DNA from: Archilochus colubris
Taxonomy: Eukaryota; Chordata; Aves; Apodiformes; Trochilidae
Direction of reading: 5' to 3'
Assembly: GCA_023079485.1 (NCBI GenBank)
Contig: CM041083.1
Location: 173,779,480-173,843,479 of the forward strand
Length of the DNA stretch: 64,000 bases
In this document: positions 54,953-64,000 of the stretch, piece after piece
Numbering within the stretch: the stretch's first letter is position 1
Layout: every line of letters begins with the position of its first letter
Translations under genes and position numbers: made by a program
Notes under the pieces: model-generated
Seen by the model: the letters and a program-made list of their open reading frames with translations, nothing else
What the model was told of the DNA's origin: nothing
Databases searched by the model: none

Positions 54953-56059
54953 GAGACAAACTGTTTTGCCCCAGACATATTAGCATCATAAATTTATTAC
55001 CAATACTTGTTTTCTACTTCACAAGTATTTAGCACATAACTGGCACAACTTTATTTCTGCCTCCTGTTTCTATGCAACAAAGAACAAATGTACTGTAACA
55101 TTTAAGAGCCTAACACAAGACACATGCAAAAAGGAAAAACTTACTGTGTATATGAATGATCTAAGCTTCCTCCTGCTAAAAACAGTCCCAGGCATTTTGG
55201 TAGCTGAGACAGCAGCACTGAAGGAGAGACCCGGTGCTACATAGTGCATGTTTCTGAAAAAAAGTGACCAACTGTACAAGAAAGAATAAAAGACCACATG
55301 ACTGTCATATGAATATCCTTACACAATGTTAATCCATTTTCTTTGTGTTATTACTGGCCAGTGGTTTTATCTACCAAGTTATTCACATGTGGAGTACTCA
55401 GGAAGAGTGGGAGTTACAAAAATAGACTTTAAAACTGTCTCAAATGCCCTGCAGGCTTGTGGAGAGCACACTCTGAATAGTGGGTTCTATTTGTTCTGAA
55501 CACTGCTCACTTGAGAATGTCTGTTTGACATAGACTTTCCTTCAGAGTGAGGATCTTAAAAAGGAAAACAAGTAAAACAGAGCAAAAATCCTCACAGAGG
55601 CAGCAAAAGATTTAAAAACGTGATACATCTCTAGGAAAGGTGAGAATAAAGCTGGCTTTAATTCCATTGGCAAGTCAGCCACATGGAACTTCTACAGATA
55701 AGGTTTTTAAAATAGTTCTTGTTGTTGGTGTAGGAACATCACCAAGAGCTCAGTGCTGCTTTTGCTGCAGTTCTTGCCAATACCCTACATGCATGCAACA
55801 GTGTCTGCTACATATGCATTAAGGTGGGTGGTTGCCAAGTGGTGACAACTCAATTAGTCCAGGTTGGACATTCACATATTAAAGTTATCCCTTGAAGTTT
55901 GTAAGGCTGTCAGCAACACATTTTCATATTGTTCCCATCAGAAACTGAATACCCTGCTATTAAACAACAGTTAACAAAAGAATCTTGAAAGTATTACTAC
56001 ATCTGGTTTTTAACTACCACCACAGGGACTGAGGAAAAATAAAACAACAAAGATGATGA

Positions 56060-56475
56060 AGGTGCAGGGAGCATCTCAGCTATGAGGAAAGGCTGTGAGA
56101 GCTCAGGTTGTTAGGCCTAGAGAAGGCTCAGGGGAGGATCTCATCCTCCCACCTGAAGAGAGGATGCAAACAAGCTGTAGCCAGGCTTTTCCCAGTGGTG
56201 CCAGTGACAGGGCCGGAGGGAATGGGCCCAAACTGAGACACAAAAGGTTTCCCCTAAATGTCAGGAAACAATTCTTCACTATGAAGGTACCAGGGCACTG
56301 GCACAGGTTGCCAAGGGAGGTTGTGGAGTGTCCATCCTTGGAGGTATTCAAAACTCACCCTGACATGATCCTGGGCAACATGGCCCTGGGCTTTAGATGA
56401 CCCATCTTGGGAAGGAGTGTTAGATAAGATGCATTCCAGAGGTTCCTGCCAACCTCAACCATTCTGTGATTCTGT
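56060..56475 (+). mobile_element. CR1 LINE 3' end (different subfamily)
   Basis: 'gaggaaaggctgtgagagct', 'ttccccctaaatgtc'-type codons (KLRHKRFPLNVRKQFFTMKV, HWHRLPREVVECPSLEVF) and the tail 'aaccattctgtgattctgt' mark an older CR1 group than the 48-kb copy. Confidence 0.88.
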
Positions 56476-59400
56476 TAAATGTAAGTTATTAGAACTGAGA
56501 AAACTATGATACTCCCACCATCATGCAGATCTTGCTCTACCACAAGTAAGTGGATCCTACTTCCAAAATAAAATAGCTTTCCATGAAAAGGAAGACAGTC
56601 TGAGACAACTACTAAAGACAGAGGGAGAACTGCAGAGGAAACAAGGGCTATCAAATGAAACACTGCAAAGTGAGGTTTGAGAAATTTTTGCCAGTCTGAG
56701 GACTGGCAGAGGTTTCAAAAGTATCATTTGACCTTATGTGACAATTCATGTTTGAAGTAACACCACTGTAGTTTTTTGGGGGAAAACCAACCAACCAACC
56801 AAAACCAAAACAACACAACAAAAAAAACACAAAACAAAACAACAAAAATACCCACCATACAAACAAACAAAACCTCACACACACACAAAAAAACCCCAAA
56901 TAAAACAAAACTAAACCAAAAATACAACTAAGCCAGGCAGAGAGTACTACAGCAGCTCTTCTACCTAGTCTGGTTGTCTTGTGAAGAATTCTGAACTCTT
57001 CTTTTCCTGCATTTAAAGTTGGTAAGGGTCTGGAAAAGTTATCCAGATCCATAATATGTCTTTGCTTAGCTAGATGCTTTATTACAATGAGCCTGGGCTA
57101 CTTATAAGTCATTTGCAGCTTGCAAGAACATCATGTTTCTTGGATTACTCCACTCAAGAAATGAATGCACATGGTGATGAAATGGCTGAGAAGCTTAAAA
57201 AAGAAAACAAAAGAAAAAATAAATTAATCAGAGAGGGTTTTTCCTTCCAAAACAATTCCTCTGGTATATCTGTCTTTTGCCATGAGAGCAAAAGCAAGAT
57301 ACAAAAAGTATCTATGAATTGGTCTCCTTAAAAACAACTCCCCCAGCTGGTTGTCACTAGGAGGATGATGTGGCTGTATATTCTGTCTCACACTAGCACT
57401 GTACAGTCCATCTGCATTCATGCAAAAATTTCAGTATTTCAGGGAAATAATGAATAGGTGCCAGACCTGTGTCTCACTCAGGCTGTGCTGTGCATGCAGA
57501 GCATGTCTGGCTGGACAGCTTCTTGAATCAAGTCTGAGGCTCACCCTGTCAGAACATTCATATGCTGCAAATAGACTGTGCTGCCATGAGCCAGATGTCT
57601 CCAACATTACCTGCAAATCAGTCTTTTTTTTCCCCAGATGCCAAATGTACAGACACACACGTTTGTCATGAGGAGATTAGGGAACTTCCAAGAAATTGGT
57701 TAGGTGGCTTCAGGAAAAGCAAGATATTTTGCTGGGCTGACACTAAAACACACTTCAGACTCAGACCCTAAAGAAAGTGTAGAACTTGTGCTGGAAGCTT
57801 CATGGGCTAAATCTTGATTTCAGTTCAGCTTACCTTGCAATGAGCCCTGACTGGAAATAATAGCTTGTACTCTTCTACTCACATGAAGCTAAAGGCTTTT
57901 CTATATGATTTGCCAAACAGAGAGCTAAATATAAACCCCAAACAGTGCATCTGGATTATTTATGTCCAGACAACTCAATAACGAGGTATGCAGGTGTCTC
58001 CCTCATTAATTATTCTTTCTTCATGGAAATCTTCAGCATTACTTAAGTGTCATCTTAATTAAGCCATGGCTAACCTGTGATCCTTCAGCTTCATAAAGCC
58101 ACTCAGTCTGAGATTCATACCTTTCAAGGGAGTGGCCATAGCCATAAGGTCCTTCCCAAGTCCTCAGGGAGACACACACAGACTTCATAATCTAAAATAG
58201 ACCATACTTCCCTTAAAGAAGTGTACCTCTGCTCTGAACCCAGGCCATCATCTTCCAATGCTCACATTACAAGATAGTGTTTGGATTTGAGAGATGAGAA
58301 TCCATCAAAAATCTCCTTGCAAATCTCTCACGTGCTTCTCAGGAAACTGTTCTGTTGAGGAAAAGAAAAAAAAATTAAGGGAGAGAAACCAGTGCCTACA
58401 GCACTCGACTTATGAAAGGTATTAGTTAAAAAATTAAATCTGAGGTCAGCTTGCTGGATGTCCCAGCAGAACTCTTCCAGTTTACCTGCTTCCTGCTTAC
58501 ATAAAGCCAGAGATGTCCTGGTAAAACCTTTACAGAGCGTTGTTTAGGATAGTGAAGATATTTAAATAAAAAACAGTAAAATAACAACAACAAAAAAAAA
58601 CCTCTAGCTTTGAGGGCCTGACACATTTCCAGTCCCATTCTCACATGGTGAGTTCTTGTAAGTGGAAAATCAACCCAGGCAGGTCAGCATCAAATAACCA
58701 TTACTTAAGCAAAACTCTTCTCACTACTGTAGTAGAGACTTTGTCCTTCTGCTTGGGGCTATAGCAATGGTCAAGTAAAGTAACAGCTCACCATTTTGCT
58801 ACCAGTCGTGTTTTGATGAAGAAGAGAGAGGATGAGCTTCATAAACACTCCTAACATCTTCAAGACCTCAAAATACACAGGCAGCTATGACATGAAAGGG
58901 TTCACACTGACCTCAAAGGGGCTGGAAAAGGACAGGTTCTGGAAAGGTCCTGTTCAGAGAAACAGGGCTTGAAATGCCCTCAAATTTTGGACAACCTCAA
59001 CTTTGCAAGAGACTGGGAACTGAGTTATCTGGATCAAATTTGCCACATAAAGCATTTTATTATTTTTAATGGAGAACATGATCGGGGCAAAAATCACCTA
59101 GTAACGTGACAGGAGTTCAGAAATGTTTTGAGCTGGTCTGCTCCTCACCTGCAGTCTGGCAGATTCACCCAACACTTCACAGGATCTGGGAGAACTGAAA
59201 GAGTTTGTAAGGTGTTGCTGTTTACTGATACAAAATTAGCAGCATTTTTAAAAACAGCATTTAAACAGTGAACTGTGTTCACTCTTATCTCTGCCCCAAT
59301 CCTACAGTCTGTGCATACACCCCCCAGTCAAGACAAAATAGGAGACAAAGGATATTATCCAGAGACAGCCTGGACATCCTCCAGTGGAAATTAACCCCAG

Positions 59401-59547
59401 TGAGCATGTTTGCAGGGATCCTTTTAGAAACATCACCAGGTACAGTGTATTTTGGACATCCTGTCCTCTGCCTCACCGTGGTAACTCGCAACCATTGGCA
59501 GAAAGCTGCCTCTGTAAAGAGAGATTCATTTATCAGCAGGAGATTTG
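56476..59547. other. Intergenic sequence
   Basis: No gene or RNA was recognised. The only distinct element is the A/C-rich tract at 56785-56935. Confidence 0.5.
56785..56935 (+). repeat. A/C-rich simple repeat
   Basis: It begins with AACC tetranucleotide units ('aaccaaccaaccaacc') and degenerates to A-rich with C, including a short CA run. Open frames on the opposite strand (Phe/Val/Trp-rich) are artefacts of this composition. Confidence 0.85.
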
Positions 59548-59589
59548 GTTGCTTGGAGCAACCTGGTCTAGTGGGAGGTGTTCCTGCCA
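59548..59589 (+). mobile_element. CR1 fragment cut at the ERV boundary
   Basis: 'gagcaacctggtctagtggg' and 'aggtgttcctgcca' match the CR1 3' region seen intact near 34215 ('gagcaacctggtctggtggg'). It stops abruptly where the LTR-like sequence begins. Confidence 0.7.
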
Positions 59590-60951
59590 TGTGTCACACC
59601 CCACAAGGTGGGTGCAGCACTGTCACCTCCCACAGAGTGAGCACAGCTCCCCAGATGTGGGGGCCAAACAAAATATCACGTCCCACGGAGTGGGCACATC
59701 TCTACATCTCACAGAGTGGGCATGAGTAGGGTTCCCCAGAGTGGGGGTCGACCCAGGGAGATTCAGACTGGACCCCTTGCTTACTAAACTCCCTCAGAGA
59801 GGAGCCTGGGTGTGGCTGGGCCCAATCCTTCTCCTCCTCAACTAATCTCTTTTAACAACCCATTTGGACAGGTTGAGTTTGGGAATTCTCTGCGTAGTGC
59901 TGAGGAGTGAGGTTATTACCCAGAGGGTTTGTATAAAACACAAATTTACTTAAAAGTGAGTGAGATTATAAAGTGTGTGAGATTACAACCAGCAGAATTA
60001 CAAAGGAAGGTACTTTCAAACAATGGATTAAAATTCAGCAAAACTTAAAGAAGTTGTCAAAAAAACAGGTTACAACTAACAAAACCTATCAAAGCAACGG
60101 GTAGTAAAACTTAACTAAGTTAAAAACGATGTTACCCTCATGTGCCAAGATAAGGATAGACTCAGAGACAGAGAGAGAAAGAGAGATAAAGAAGATATAG
60201 AGAAGCTATCACCACCCTTGGATCCAGCAATGATCTTGGTAGGAAGTTCAGGTCCCTGGATGGTGGGCGTGCATCCAGCATTTCGAGTGTGCCTCTTTTA
60301 TGCTGTCTGACCCCACTATTTTGGGGTGGGGGGGCTTTGGCATGTCTTGCACAGCCAGGTGTTCACTTGGATCCCTCCAGATGGGATGCCACAGCAATAA
60401 CCCTGATTTCTGAGCATGTGGCCTTACCTGGGGCACACACAAGATGCCACTCTGCAGCTTCCCTGCCCCTGTCCCTGATGGAATAAGGACAGTGTCCTGC
60501 CTGTCAGGGTGGCATCAGACAGAGCTCCCCTTGCCAGGCCAGTGTTCAGCTGATCAGGGTGGCCACTAAGGAGGGGCTGCTCCTGTGGGAATAGGGCCCT
60601 GTTTATCAGGGTGGTTCCCCACATGGGGGTCTCTCCCGGAGAGAACAGAGCCCAGGTGGCTATCGAGTGAGGCCTCCCCACAGCACAGTGTCCACTTGGT
60701 CAGAGAGGCTGTTTTGAGACAAATACTTGTAGAGAGACAAGATAAACCAGGTGCCTCGAGTTGCCAAAGAGTGGGTGTGAGTCCACCTGTATCTGATTAG
60801 GACAGGCCCCTATTGGGCATGAGCAAGATCAGGGGGCCAATAAAGGTGGGACACACACCCACAGAAGGCACCTCAGCTCACTCTGGTGTGAGGCATGGAG
60901 TGGCCAGCAGCTCGTTGAGCTTCAGGAGCAAGAATGGCTCCTCCTGCTACA
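59590..60951 (+). mobile_element. Putative long LTR of an endogenous retrovirus
   Basis: It starts TGTGTCACACC right after a broken CR1 and ends CTACA at 60951. Near the 3' end AATAAA (60839-60844) lies about 110 bp before the CA, the expected R-U5 layout. Just past the CA, at 60954, comes TGGTGGAGAATGCGGGC, in the place and form of a primer-binding site (TGG start), though I could not name the tRNA. The U3-like part has short direct repeats (CCCACAGAGTG group, 59600-59720; 'TCAGGGTGG' group, 60490-60700). A TATAAA at 59932 is too far upstream to be the obvious promoter. Confidence 0.5.
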
Positions 60952-61340
60952 TTTGGTGGAGAATGCGGGCAACATACAGACATCTAAAGAAGCAGCAGTG
61001 TGAGGAGCTGGCAACAGGAACATTCTCCCTGATTTGAAAAAATGCCTGGGCTAACACTCTCCCTGAAAGGTATGACCAGCAAGCTCTTTGGACTGGAAAC
61101 CCCTGAACAGAGGGAAGCCAAGATAAGGATTCTGTCTTTGGAAGCCCCTGAGCAGAGGGAAGGAAACCAGGAGGATGGAATCCCATGGTATGGAGTCCCA
61201 TGGAGGACCCAGAAATCTCTTTGGAAACCCCTGAGCAAAAGGAAGCCAAGAGAAGAATTCTCTCTTTGGAAGCCCCTGAGCAGAGGGAAGCCAAGAGAAG
61301 AGCAGATACAGGAGGGAGAAGAACAACTCAAAAGGTAGGG
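60952..61340 (+). mobile_element. Putative ERV leader (PBS and 5' untranslated region)
   Basis: It follows the LTR-like segment and carries the tandem repeat at 61083-61305 and a GT donor-like AAAAG|GTAGGG at about 61334. No gag, pol or env reading was found before the ALG11 CpG island, so the provirus is incomplete. The right border is unclear; 61340-61500 is unassigned. Confidence 0.4.
61083..61305 (+). repeat. Tandem repeat, four units of about 45 bp
   Basis: Units begin near 61083, 61132, 61216 and 61262 and share CTTTGGAAGCCCCTGAGCAG and AGGGAAGCCAAGAGAAG. The second unit is followed by an unrelated 30-40 bp. The array is open in one frame (61042-61338), giving a repeated KPREE / LWKPLS peptide of unknown meaning. 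A 14-bp repeat TGCCTGGGCTRACA brackets the array (61043 and 61355). Confidence 0.75.
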
Positions 61341-61588
61341 ACTTTGTGAAAACGTGCCTGGGCTGACATTGAACGGTTGCCTGAGAAGTTATAAGTGTAT
61401 TAAATCCTGTAAATTAAGTATTTTTGTGACAGACAGGGGCAGAACCCACAGAGGAAAAATCTGCATCTGGTGGATGTGGCTGAAGGATCCCCACGTCCCA
61501 GGGAGCCACGGACACGGAGGAAGAAGAGAGGAGGAGGAGGAGGAGGCGGCGGCAGCCGCTGCCACAGCGACGGCAGCGCCGCTCCCGC

Positions 61589-61602
61589 CCAGCAGGGGGC
61601 GC
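61589..61602 (+). promoter_or_regulatory. CTCF core motif
   Basis: CCAGCAGGGGGCGC matches the CTCF core consensus CCASYAGRKGGCRS at all 14 positions. It lies about 220 bp upstream of the ALG11 start, inside the CpG island and next to the retroviral sequence. Binding would depend on methylation. Confidence 0.6.
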
Positions 61603-61815
61603 TGTCAGGGAGCAGGAGGCGGCCCCACCCACCCCCTGGGCACGGCCCCGCCCCCCTTTTCGCCCCTCCCCGTCGCCCCTCCCAGCCCCGCCCCCTTCCC
61701 GCCCATCCGTCTCTTTCCGGCCGGAACCAATGAGAAGGAGGCAGTTCCCGCCCGGCCCCTTCCCCGCGGTGCCAGCACCCGCCCCTTCCGGCGGGCCGGC
61801 CCGGCGGAGCTGTCC

Positions 61816-61826
61816 AAGATGGTGGC
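61816..61826 (+). promoter_or_regulatory. ALG11: YY1-like motif overlapping the ALG11 start codon
   Basis: AAGATGGTGGC differs at one position from the YY1 form AAGATGGCGGC and contains the ALG11 ATG. This arrangement is common at housekeeping gene starts. Confidence 0.5.
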
Positions 61827-61856
61827 GGGAGGGATGTGTCTGTGTGGGCTGTTCAG
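61819..61856 (+). CDS. ALG11: ALG11 exon 1
   Basis: The ATG at 61819 (context AAGATGG) starts MVAGGMCLCGLF, and the exon ends TTCAG before donor GTACCG (38 coding bp, phase 2). ALG11 is the GDP-mannose-dependent alpha-1,2-mannosyltransferase that adds the fourth and fifth mannose to the dolichol-linked oligosaccharide on the cytosolic face of the ER. The first exon joins in frame to exon 2, which holds the transmembrane anchor. Confidence 0.85.
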
Positions 61857-62862
61857 GTACCGGGGCTGCGAGGGGCCGGGGCCGTGTGTGAGCTGGGGGT
61901 GGCGCGTCCTGGCAGCAGAGAGGGAGGGGAGAAGGAGCCCCCGCGCCTCCACGGCCCCCTGCCAAACCGCGGCCGCGCTCCGCTCTCCTTACCCCGGCCC
62001 TCCCCGGGCATCACCCCCCTCCCCTCCGTGCCCCTCCTGAGGAGAGGGGACCCCCGAGCAGGGCGAGGTGGAACGGGGCCCTGCCCGGCTCTTTTCCCGC
62101 CGGCCTCGGGTGGTTTAATTCTTTTATATTTTTTTTTCCGCTTCTTTGTTCTGCAAGTGAAGATATTTTCTTACCTGACGTGTTGTTTGTGACGCGTGGA
62201 GCGCCGTGGGCAATCCCTTGAGTGTCGAGTGTATTTATGTTTATCATACCTTGCGGCACAGCTTGGGAATCTGTGCTCTGGCGTTAGGGCAAGGAGAGAT
62301 TCCTGTGAGAAACCTCCAGGGCTTGGATTAGGAGAGCTGGTGCAGGGAGGTGGTGCTGGGCAAAGGGAATTTGTCCCTGTCAGTGCTTCAGAGACCACAG
62401 GAAACTGGTTCTCTCTAAACTGAGAAACCACTCAAGTGTTTTTCTGGATAGTTTATACAGGTTCTCAGGTGTCAGGGGAATGGAAAACACAGAAAATACT
62501 TGGAAGTCTATTTAAAAGTCACTTTGCTGGTTAGGTTTTGCCAGATTGCTAAGGGAATCAAAGCAGCCTTTATAGTGGGCATAGCACGTGGAGAGAGATC
62601 AATAGGTGGCCTGCATAAACAATAAAAAATAATTCTGAAGTAACAGTAGGAAAAATATATTTGGCTAAACAACCAAGTTGGTTTTTAGGTTTTTTTGTCA
62701 TTGTTGAAATAATACATTGATATTGATGGTTTCTGAGATTAGAAGAATCCAAAGAAATTGCTACACTCCCTTTAGCTCTCCCTGTAAGCCCTTAGCTCTC
62801 AGTTCCCTCCACAGTCGTTGCTTAAAACTGTTTTACATTTTCAAATTCCCGACTCCTTTCAG

Positions 62863-63078
62863 GTTGCTGTGCTCATTGTTAATCCCTGCATTGTTTCTAA
62901 GTGGACTTTTGTGTCTGTGCCTGCTGGTTCTGCTGTGGGGGATACGGCTCTGGGTACAACAGAGGAAGAAGCAAGAGGGGAAGCGGCCGCTGCACGTTGC
63001 CTTTTTTCACCCATATTGCAATGCAGGTGGTGGAGGGGAGAGAGTCTTGTGGTGTGCCATAAGAACACTCCAGAAAAA
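62863..63078 (+). CDS. ALG11: ALG11 exon 2
   Basis: Acceptor 'cctttcag', donor GTAAGA, 216 bp, phase 2 in and out. It encodes a hydrophobic N-terminal anchor ([20 protein letters not shown]) followed by [20 protein letters not shown] and the conserved [20 protein letters not shown]. The human protein has LCVCLVIVLWGIRLL and [19 protein letters not shown], so the match is near exact. The Gly-rich stretch belongs to the GT-B fold. Confidence 0.96.
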
Positions 63079-63100
63079 GTAAGAATATACATTTATACAT

Positions 63101-63366
63101 AGCAAGACAAGAGGCCACGGTCTTAAGTTGTGCTGGGGGAGGTTTAGGTTGGATATTAGAAAGAATTTCTTTACAGAGAGGGTGATCAGACATTGGAATG
63201 GGCTGCCCAGGGAAGTAGTGGATTCTCCGTCCCTGGGGATATTTCAAAAGAGACTGGATGTGGCACTCAGTGCCATGGTCTGGTAACTGCAGCAGTAGTG
63301 GATCAAGGGTTGGACTTGATGATTTCTGAGGTCCCTTCCAACCCAGTTGATTCTGTGATTCTATAT
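63101..63366 (+). mobile_element. ALG11: CR1 LINE 3' end in ALG11 intron 2
   Basis: Starts only about 23 bp past the exon 2 donor ('gcaagacaagaggccacgg') and ends 'gattctgtgattctat'. It differs from the 48-kb copy at only about one base in twenty by eye, so it is a young member of the same group. It is severely 5'-truncated. Confidence 0.93.
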
Positions 63367-63981
63367 TTCATTCTCAGCTACTGGTGGTGTTTGTGCACAT
63401 TTTGACATTTTTCATATTTAAATAGAGATCGTTAATCCAGGGGTCCTGTGTTTGTTTTTAAATGGTTGCAGCATTCCACTTGAATGTCTTTACCCAGGTT
63501 CTAATCTTCCCTGCTGTGGCATCTCTCACTTCTTTCTCTCCTTGGGAGAACTTCTCCTCCCTCATCAGTTTTCCACACTGGGAACGTTGTGTGGGCACAA
63601 CTCATCAGCACACAACTGATAATCTTGATACTTCTCTCTTGGTGCAGGAGGCAAAACAAGTCACTATCTGAAGTGGAATTAACACTGGCACATCTGCTGA
63701 ATTGCAGAGTCTTCTGCATTTTTAAGTCTGTAGAATAATACTGAGCTCCTTTTACATTTTATTCAAGAAAGTATTCCCCAAGCCCTCAGAAAGTATTTTT
63801 CTGCAGATGAGGAAAAACTGTGGGAGCCTAAGAAAAACTATTGTTTGGTTAAAATAATTTCAAATCAAGGTCAGGCATTTATTCCCACATACTTACTGAG
63901 CTGGTTCAGATAGATAATATTTTTCATATTTAAAAATCTGAAGAGAAAAACACACAAAAGTCTTTTGCTTTACTCTTGCAG

Positions 63982-64000
63982 GTACAGAAATGTGACGTGT
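63982..64000 (+). CDS. ALG11: ALG11 exon 3, partial (cut by window end)
   Basis: Acceptor 'tactcttgcag' at 63971-63981. The exon opens G TAC AGA AAT GTG ACG TGT, which completes the Lys codon left by exon 2 and reads K-YRNVTC, in register with human KKYPEAVYV. Only 19 bases are visible. Confidence 0.75.

Larger units (their letters stand above)
61500..62120 (+). promoter_or_regulatory. ALG11: CpG island promoter of ALG11
   Basis: A dense G/C and CpG block covering ALG11 exon 1. Seen in it: GC boxes at 61644-61655 and 61685-61695, a palindrome TTCCGGCCGGAA (61715-61726) made of two inverted ETS cores, a third ETS core at 61785-61792, and CCAAT at 61727-61731, about 90 bp before the start codon. 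No TATA box is seen, which fits a housekeeping promoter. Confidence 0.85.

Noticed and set aside
56724..57052. Hydrophobic minus-strand open frames (Phe/Val/Cys/Trp-rich)
   Set aside because: They are the antisense of an A/C-rich simple repeat, which encodes such residues in any frame.
59268..59729. Plus-strand 153-codon open frame
   Set aside because: It runs across the CR1/LTR boundary, so it joins unrelated sequences by chance.
61354..62040. Plus-strand 228-codon and minus-strand 183-codon open frames over the CpG island
   Set aside because: Stop codons are rare in G/C-rich DNA. The products are Pro/Arg/Gly-rich with no motif, and ALG11 exon 1 uses another frame and splice site.

Overview
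The window is a piece of a vertebrate nuclear genome, almost certainly a bird and probably a songbird. The grounds are large intron-split genes, at least ten CR1 LINE copies (the dominant avian retrotransposon), and an avian-type ERV-L solo LTR. Only two protein-coding genes can be supported. They lie head to head: ATP7B on the minus strand (coding exons from 45512 down to 15347) and the first exons of ALG11 on the plus strand (from 61819 past the window end). The same neighbours lie head to head in mammals.

ATP7B is complete. All 21 coding exons were found by reading splice sites and phase. They join without a break into a 1529-residue copper-transporting P1B-ATPase with six MxCxxC metal-binding domains, eight membrane segments, a CPC copper site, DKTG, SEHPLG, TGDN and GDGVNDSP, and the C-terminal leucine-rich trafficking signal. 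The open reading frames of exons 2-21 are each bounded by consensus splice sites, with one exception: intron 20 has a GC donor. Exon 1 encodes an 83-residue leader, longer than the roughly 17 residues I recall for human exon 1.

Region by region: 1-15,100 is gene-free sequence downstream of ATP7B with old CR1 pieces, a solo LTR nested in a CR1 (2553-2899), an ERV-L solo LTR (7321-8069) and a 32-bp tandem repeat. 15,347-45,512 is ATP7B, with CR1 copies in introns 1, 4, 12, 14, 15 and 16. 45,513-59,500 is intergenic, with three CR1 copies and simple repeats. 59,590-61,340 looks like the 5' LTR and leader of an endogenous retrovirus in the ALG11 orientation. 61,500-62,120 is the ALG11 CpG-island promoter, with a full match to the CTCF core consensus, paired ETS sites, a CCAAT box, and a YY1-like motif over the start codon. 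61,819-64,000 is ALG11 exon 1, exon 2 and the first 19 bases of exon 3.

The two genes are functionally separate: ATP7B loads and exports copper at the trans-Golgi network and vesicles, and ALG11 adds mannoses to the dolichol-linked N-glycan precursor on the ER. I found no operon-like cluster, CRISPR array, or anything that looks like an undescribed multi-gene system. The points worth following are structural: the GC donor, the leader exon, the mobile elements at the ALG11 promoter, and a group of similar CR1 copies around ATP7B exon 1.
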